Assembly (NCBI GenBank): GCA_014055525.1
Contig: WIAH01000004.1
Location: 62,001 to 126,000 of the forward strand
Direction of reading: 5' to 3'
Source of the DNA: Nitrospira sp. CR1.3
Lineage (GTDB): Bacteria > Nitrospirota > Nitrospiria > Nitrospirales > Nitrospiraceae
DNA length: 64,000 bases
The translations under genes and the position numbers were made by a program. Shown here one piece after another: positions 59,990-64,000 of the stretch. Under the pieces are notes generated by a model. The model made no database searches, had not been told where the DNA came from, and saw nothing but the letters and a program-made list of their open reading frames with translations. Each line of letters opens with the position of its first letter. Positions within the stretch are counted from its first letter, which is position 1.

Positions 59990-61279
59990 ATGAGAAGAAG
60001 GGTTCCGCTGGTTATAGTGGGCATCGCCCTCTCAGGACTCTTGGCCACGGTCACTAGCACATTTGCCCAAGGCACTCTCGCTGCCCCTACGCCGATACGG
60101 CCTCTCACGAACGGTGTTCCCAATGTTCCAGGTAGCGACGCAATTTCAACCGGCGATGGAGCACGGGTGGCGTTTACCCATGTCGCTGGCGCCACCTTCT
60201 ACCACATTTGCTTCCGAGCACCAGGAAATATCTGTCAAGATCAGTTCAACCCGCCCCTGCAGTCAATATTCCCCCTCACGGCACGGGTCAATTCGTCGAT
60301 TCCGGTCACGGCAGGCCAGACGATCGAGTTTTTTCTTCCGATTCCCAACGGATTCGACGGAGGAAGAATTCAATGGGAAGTGAAATCCTGTACCGGTCCG
60401 AACCCGACACAATGTGGTCAAGCGTCTCCTTTTCAACAGGTCATCGTACTCTTACCCCAGGCAACGGTTTCTACAAACTCATCATTCACGATTCCAAACA
60501 ACCGGACTGTTACCCTGCAGTGGACCAACCATCCCCAGGCGAACCGGGGCCCCCAATTGATCATCTTGCCGAGTGGCCCACCGACAAATCTATCAGCATT
60601 ATTCACCATGACTAATCCGACGGTGGCTAATCCTCCTGGCCTCAGTATTGAGCTGCAACCAGGAGCGACCAGCCATACGATTCCGTTACCTCCGGCATTA
60701 GGGCCGGCGGTGAAATGGGCCGTGGCGAATTGCAAAGATTTTCCCAGTAAGCCCCGTCGCTGCAGCCAATTGATTAGCTCGTGGAAATCCATGCGCGTAG
60801 CTAATTTCTTTTCTACAGTGATCGTACCGACGATGCGGCATCTCCGCTGTGTCAACTGCCATGCTGTGGCTGCCGAGAATTTTCAGAATGATCCAGCGAG
60901 CAATCCAAATGGAGGGCTCCCGAGTAATCATCCCGGTGTCAATGGCAGTACGAATTGCACGACCTGCCACACGAATGCTCTCCTGCCCGCTCTAGGGAAT
61001 ATCAATCCTGGCTGGCATGCGGCTCCTGCTTCCATGGATTTCCGTAACCGGACCAATGCTCAGCTCTGCTCGATGGCACAGCAAAATGCTGGCGGAGCAT
61101 CAGGATTCCAGCATCTGACACAAGACAAATTGATTCTGTGGGCTGTGAACCCCAATGCATCTGGAAATGTGCAGCTCCCAGGGGCGGCCGCACGTCCGGC
61201 CGCCCCTCCGGCGAATATCGAAGCCTGGCAAAACGCGGTGTACAGCTGGTGGTTCCAGGCCCAGAAGGCGTGCGATTGA
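59990..61279 (+). CDS. exported dihaem-c-like protein (paralogue 2)
   Basis: A 429-residue protein; ATG 59990 follows GAGGAGGTG and opens a signal peptide (VIVGIALSGLLATVTSTFA). It matches the product at 44924 throughout: two Ig-like domains (PIRPLTNGVPNVPGSDAI; NRTVTLQWTNHP) and a C-terminal haem-binding part with CVNCH from C287 and CTTCH from C323, followed by ALGNINPGWHAAPASMDF. Keeping both haem motifs in two diverged paralogues argues for function. The redox partner is unknown. Confidence 0.8.
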   Translation: MRRRVPLVIVGIALSGLLATVTSTFAQGTLAAPTPIRPLTNGVPNVPGSDAISTGDGARVAFTHVAGATFYHICFRAPGNICQDQFNPPLQSIFPLTARVNSSIPVTAGQTIEFFLPIPNGFDGGRIQWEVKSCTGPNPTQCGQASPFQQVIVLLPQATVSTNSSFTIPNNRTVTLQWTNHPQANRGPQLIILPSGPPTNLSALFTMTNPTVANPPGLSIELQPGATSHTIPLPPALGPAVKWAVANCKDFPSKPRRCSQLISSWKSMRVANFFSTVIVPTMRHLRCVNCHAVAAENFQNDPASNPNGGLPSNHPGVNGSTNCTTCHTNALLPALGNINPGWHAAPASMDFRNRTNAQLCSMAQQNAGGASGFQHLTQDKLILWAVNPNASGNVQLPGAAARPAAPPANIEAWQNAVYSWWFQAQKACD

Positions 61280-61380
61280 TAGAGGCAAACGGCTGAGGAC
61301 CGATGTGAGATGTTTTCGGTCCCGCCGCGCAATATTGGCACCTGGCAAGGCTGGTTGAGGAGACTAAAAAGGAGGCAACC

Positions 61381-61890
61381 ATGCGAAGGACGATCCTACC
61401 GGTGTTCGCACTATTGGCGATCTTCTCGGCCGTCAAGGCGGCAGCCGATACCTACATCTACGACATCGGGTTTTTTGGAAACATTAACCAAGTCGGACGA
61501 GTCTCAGGTGGTTCTGATTCAGCCATACTGTGCGGAGGAAGTCTGTGCGTCCCAATCGTTAATTGCAATGCCTGCCACACCCAACCAGCCGATCAGAAGC
61601 GTTACGCCAAGGAGAAGGAAAACAGTCATCAAAAGATTCACTTTCCCAACGCGGCGCTGCGCCTCGGAGAAGGCCAGCAAGCAAAATTGGGCTCCATACT
61701 CGTAAGCCGCACGAAAGGTGTGCTGACTTTGCAGGATCCCAAGGGTCAGCAATTCCAGTTGCCGCCTGATGCCTATGTCGTCAGAGGAAAAGATGGCAAT
61801 CCGCTATTCATCACCTACATGGGAGCGAAGCCACCGCAGATCCTGCAGCCGGTAGCCCCGCGATCGGGCATGCCTGGGCCTATTAGATAG
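61381..61890 (+). CDS. exported single CxxCH protein
   Basis: A 169-residue protein with AAAAAGGAGG before ATG 61381 and signal peptide LPVFALLAIFSAVKAAA. One haem-c motif CNACH starts at C62, near two other cysteines (ILCGGSLCVP). The C-terminal half is a small beta domain (GVLTLQDPKGQQFQLPPDAY). It follows the dihaem protein after 101 bases and may be its electron-transfer partner, though a zinc or disulfide role of the cysteines is possible. Confidence 0.65.
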   Translation: MRRTILPVFALLAIFSAVKAAADTYIYDIGFFGNINQVGRVSGGSDSAILCGGSLCVPIVNCNACHTQPADQKRYAKEKENSHQKIHFPNAALRLGEGQQAKLGSILVSRTKGVLTLQDPKGQQFQLPPDAYVVRGKDGNPLFITYMGAKPPQILQPVAPRSGMPGPIR

Positions 61891-61944
61891 GGGGCGCGCC
61901 GCCTGTCTGTCGGGCGGTAGAAAAGTCTGCTGAGGGGGGAGAGG

Positions 61945-62020
61945 AAAATATGGGAACATTCTGGATTTCTTGGCCTGAAAAGCGGGCAACTTTCGCAGTA
62001 ATTCAGAATGTCCCCGTTTT
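61945..62020. repeat. REP element, copy c, overlapping a coding frame
   Basis: Left arm ATGGGAACATTCTG and right arm CAGAATGTCCCCGTTTT flank the same core as the 57127 and 59287 copies. The element lies at the 5' end of the 61950 frame and is open throughout in that frame. Confidence 0.75.
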
Positions 62021-63071
62021 CCAACCCACGATGTTATGGAGTGCACCGTTGGTCCTCCTCTTGCTCAGCGCAGGAGCGACCGCCTTTGCCGAACCTGCGT
62101 CAACACGACCTGCCTTGCAGCAGGTTCCATCGGTGGTGGCGCCTGATGCCAATACACAGGCAAATGAACTGGCGCGCGAGCAACAGAAGAATTTTGGTGA
62201 GAAAAAGCAAAATCGCAGGCAACCCGCTTCAACCGAGTCAACTACAGGAATAGGTACGATGCGCCAGGGAAATTCGGTTATACGACGTGGGGTGGAGGTC
62301 GGAAGAGCTCAAGAGGAGCCGAAGAGAGACCCCGCGACGACAACTGACCTTGACAAGGCGGATTCGCGGAACGAAGGAGCCGGCGATGTGCAGGATCGTG
62401 CCGTGCCTGGTGTGGCGGGGTCTTCTTCCGGCACTGTGAGAGGAGAGCCCGGAGGGGCCATGACGCAGGATGGCGCGTTTCGCGGTAACAGCGCCGTTGG
62501 TGGTGCGATTCTCTCTGGGCCGACCATAGGCACGATGATCGGGGATGCGGTCGGGAATCCAGCGAACAAGGAGGAGGATGCTGCTCAGAAGAGGCCGATC
62601 GGCGAGGGAAAAGGACAGGGTGCAACTCCTGGCCCATCACAGCCGGCTCCGCTCCCGAAGCTCGCCCCGAACGCCAAGCCTGATCTGACTGTGCGTATTG
62701 TCGGCGTACAGTGCTCGGCGCAGAACGGAATGGTGAACTTACAAGCGACGATCAGTATTGACAACCTGTCCGGCATCAACACCTGGAAAGAGGTGTATAC
62801 CCAAGTCTTGCTTCGATTTCCAGGCTCTACTGTGGAGAAGCCGTTCATCGGGACGCCATACATCATCAGGGCGCAGCTCCTCGGCGGCAAATCCGTTGTA
62901 GTAACCAAAGGCATCACGATCGCTTCTGGCACGTACGCGATATTCGTGAAGACGGATTGGACCAACCAGCAACCTGAGGCGAATGAAGAGAATAACGCGT
63001 CACTGAGGGCCGTCACCGTTGGCACTCATGGGAATTGCGTGCTGGGCCCCGCACTCAACGACAACTTTTAA
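61950..63071 (+). CDS. exported RGVE/DRAV linker protein with CARDB-like domain
   Basis: The open frame (373 residues) starts at ATG 61950, with GAGAGGAAAAT upstream, and first reads through REP element copy c. The natural protein probably began near ATG 62031, which opens a signal peptide (MLWSAPLVLLLLSAGATAFA) but has no ribosome site of its own. The mature part is disordered and charged, carrying VIRRGVEVG (Arg codon 62286) and VQDRAVPGV (62397). A Gly-rich segment (GGAILSGPTIGTMIGDAVG) precedes a C-terminal CARDB-like Ig domain (PDLTVRIVGVQCSAQNGMVN; PEANEENNASLRAV). Which start is used decides whether it is exported. Confidence 0.7.
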   Translation: MGTFWISWPEKRATFAVIQNVPVFQPTMLWSAPLVLLLLSAGATAFAEPASTRPALQQVPSVVAPDANTQANELAREQQKNFGEKKQNRRQPASTESTTGIGTMRQGNSVIRRGVEVGRAQEEPKRDPATTTDLDKADSRNEGAGDVQDRAVPGVAGSSSGTVRGEPGGAMTQDGAFRGNSAVGGAILSGPTIGTMIGDAVGNPANKEEDAAQKRPIGEGKGQGATPGPSQPAPLPKLAPNAKPDLTVRIVGVQCSAQNGMVNLQATISIDNLSGINTWKEVYTQVLLRFPGSTVEKPFIGTPYIIRAQLLGGKSVVVTKGITIASGTYAIFVKTDWTNQQPEANEENNASLRAVTVGTHGNCVLGPALNDNF

Positions 63072-63086
63072 GCAAGGGGCACATCA

Positions 63087-63521
63087 ATGAAGACGCTCGC
63101 ACGCCCATGGTAGGTAGTTGGACCCATCTTTATCCTGTGTTGCATCGTTGGGCTGCGGGCATCTGCATGGAGTCAAGGCCTCGCAAGTCCGGTGTATTGA
63201 ATTAAACAAAACGGCATGTGCTTGAGGGCTTTCTCTGCCTCACGGATCGAGAATGATCATCCGGTCGTGTTAGCCAATTGTGGGCAGTCCTTTGAAGCCG
63301 AAACCTGGCATCTGATTGAAAACTGCTCTATCGTCTACGAAAAGATTGGGAAGGAAGATCCACTCGCAATAAGGCATTACGGGACTGGGCTCTGTCTCTT
63401 TGTCGAAGCCAGTACACTCAAACTGCGCATGTGTGGGCGACAGCCCCCGGAGGTTTTCTGTAATCACAGAGGAATGCTTCATGTCAACATGCCGAAAGGC
63501 CCCGCAGACGTCGTTTCGTAA
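63087..63521 (+). pseudogene. ricin-lectin-like gene with two in-frame stops
   Basis: AAGGGGC precedes ATG 63087. The frame encodes MKTLARPW, TAG at 63111, a signal-like segment (VVGPIFILCCIVGLRASAWS), TGA at 63198, then an open stretch with MCLRAFSASRIENDHPVVLA and four more cysteines to TAA 63521. The stretch aligns with the next protein (SYLI...MCLRPIVAG). Only an internal restart at 63216 could be translated, without export signal. It is most likely a decaying paralogue. Confidence 0.7.
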
Positions 63522-63567
63522 ACCCTGGGGAGTTGACTTTCGAATACCTAAACCAAGAGGTGTCGTC

Positions 63568-64000
63568 ATGGCGAATCCCGATCGATCAATAGGGCGTTTG
63601 ATGACGGTCTTGTTCGTTGTCTGTTTGGCTAGCCTGTCCACAAGTGGCCTGGCTGAAACTCCTCCAGGCGGCGATGCCTCGCCGTCCATGAGCTCGATAA
63701 TTGAGCCGGCCACGCCTCCGAGCGAGGGCCCCCCGCCGGATTGCGCCGCGAACGATCCACGGCCGGAATGTCAGGTGGAGTCACGGGGGATTTCGTATCT
63801 GATCAGGTCGACGGATAAGCCAAGCATGTGTCTGCGGCCAATCGTGGCAGGGTCAAAAGGGGCAGAATATGAACTGATTGTCCTTTCTCTCTGTCAATTC
63901 AACGATTTGAGCATCCGTTGGGAAAACCTTTGGTACAACGGGGAACCCCGCACGCTCAAGCACGTGCAGAGTGGGAAGTGCGCAATTGTCGTGGGCAACC
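63568..64000 (+). CDS. exported ricin-like protein with ESRGI motif (partial, runs off the window)
   Basis: ATG 63568 follows AAGAGGTG. The frame is open to the window end (144 residues seen). A signal peptide (LMTVLFVVCLASLSTSGLA) leads to a Pro-rich linker, CQVESRGISYL (Arg codon 63784), and a beta-trefoil-like start (SMCLRPIVAG, LCQFNDLSIRWENLWY, SGKCAIVVG) of the ricin B lectin type. It is the intact relative of the preceding pseudogene and the last member of the motif-bearing set in view. Confidence 0.7.
   Translation, partial: MANPDRSIGRLMTVLFVVCLASLSTSGLAETPPGGDASPSMSSIIEPATPPSEGPPPDCAANDPRPECQVESRGISYLIRSTDKPSMCLRPIVAGSKGAEYELIVLSLCQFNDLSIRWENLWYNGEPRTLKHVQSGKCAIVVGN

Noticed and set aside
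63270-63713. 147-residue minus-strand frame
   Set aside because: Antisense to the lectin pseudogene and the start of the intact lectin gene; no ribosome site.
33000-64000. Firm call of an integrated genomic island
   Set aside because: A tRNA-end duplication and unusual gene content are present, but no integrase, relaxase or second far attachment site is visible, so it is left as a possibility.

Overview
The window looks like chromosomal DNA of a Gram-negative bacterium with outer-membrane proteins, lipoproteins, RND efflux and a periplasm. The best match to my knowledge is a Nitrospira-like member of Nitrospirota. That assignment is inference, based on the linked thiS/cysteine synthase/MoeB/thrC/MoaD/JAMM cluster, DUF3386 next to DUF5069, and the GC-rich composition with many degenerate palindromic intergenic repeats. 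No rRNA, integrase or transposase gene is visible.

Positions 1-32400 are mostly ordinary housekeeping and accessory genes. There is a HemW end, a Cax-type cation/proton antiporter, a ClpS-like protein, DUF3386/DUF5069, and a secreted animal-type haem peroxidase. A tight five-gene minus-strand operon follows (unknown protein, PLD-type nuclease, FAD monooxygenase, divergent nucleotidyltransferase, TPM protein). The plus-strand sulfur-transfer cluster runs from thiS at 10747 to a JAMM protease at 15631: two ubiquitin-like sulfur carriers, two activating enzymes, cysteine synthase, threonine synthase, a NIL protein and the protease. A minus-strand block then carries an ABC exporter, peptide deformylase, a HEAT-repeat protein and a complete heavy-metal-type RND efflux set. 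Next comes glgC, followed by a DSHCT-type Ski2 helicase that is split into two ORFs in swapped order: the C-terminal half comes first and the N-terminal half second. An outer-membrane protein with a small membrane partner closes this part.

A tRNA-Arg(ACG) at 32755, whose 3' end is repeated 48 bp downstream, marks a sharp change. From 33 kb to the end every convincing gene is on the plus strand and nearly every product carries a signal peptide or lipobox. The region opens with an exported WD40 propeller-caspase protein, a YVTN-propeller lipoprotein and a FecR-domain protein. About twenty further exported proteins follow, many without recognisable function: Cys-rich small proteins, paired CPxG modules, two paralogous CxxCH (haem c) proteins, CARDB-type adhesion domains, a VgrG-spike-like protein, beta-trefoil/ricin-like proteins, a DsbA-like lipoprotein and an S1 protease.

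Many of these otherwise unrelated proteins share a short motif, [VI]xxR[GA]V followed by P, E or D, placed in Pro/Ala-rich linkers either just after the signal peptide or near the C-terminus. This is the best candidate for an undescribed system: a co-located, exported protein set with a common linear motif, possibly processed or recognised by a shared factor. The region is also evolving fast. It holds gene remnants, in-frame stops in two lectin-like genes, duplicated 3' ends, and several copies of 74-bp palindromic REP elements at broken gene edges.
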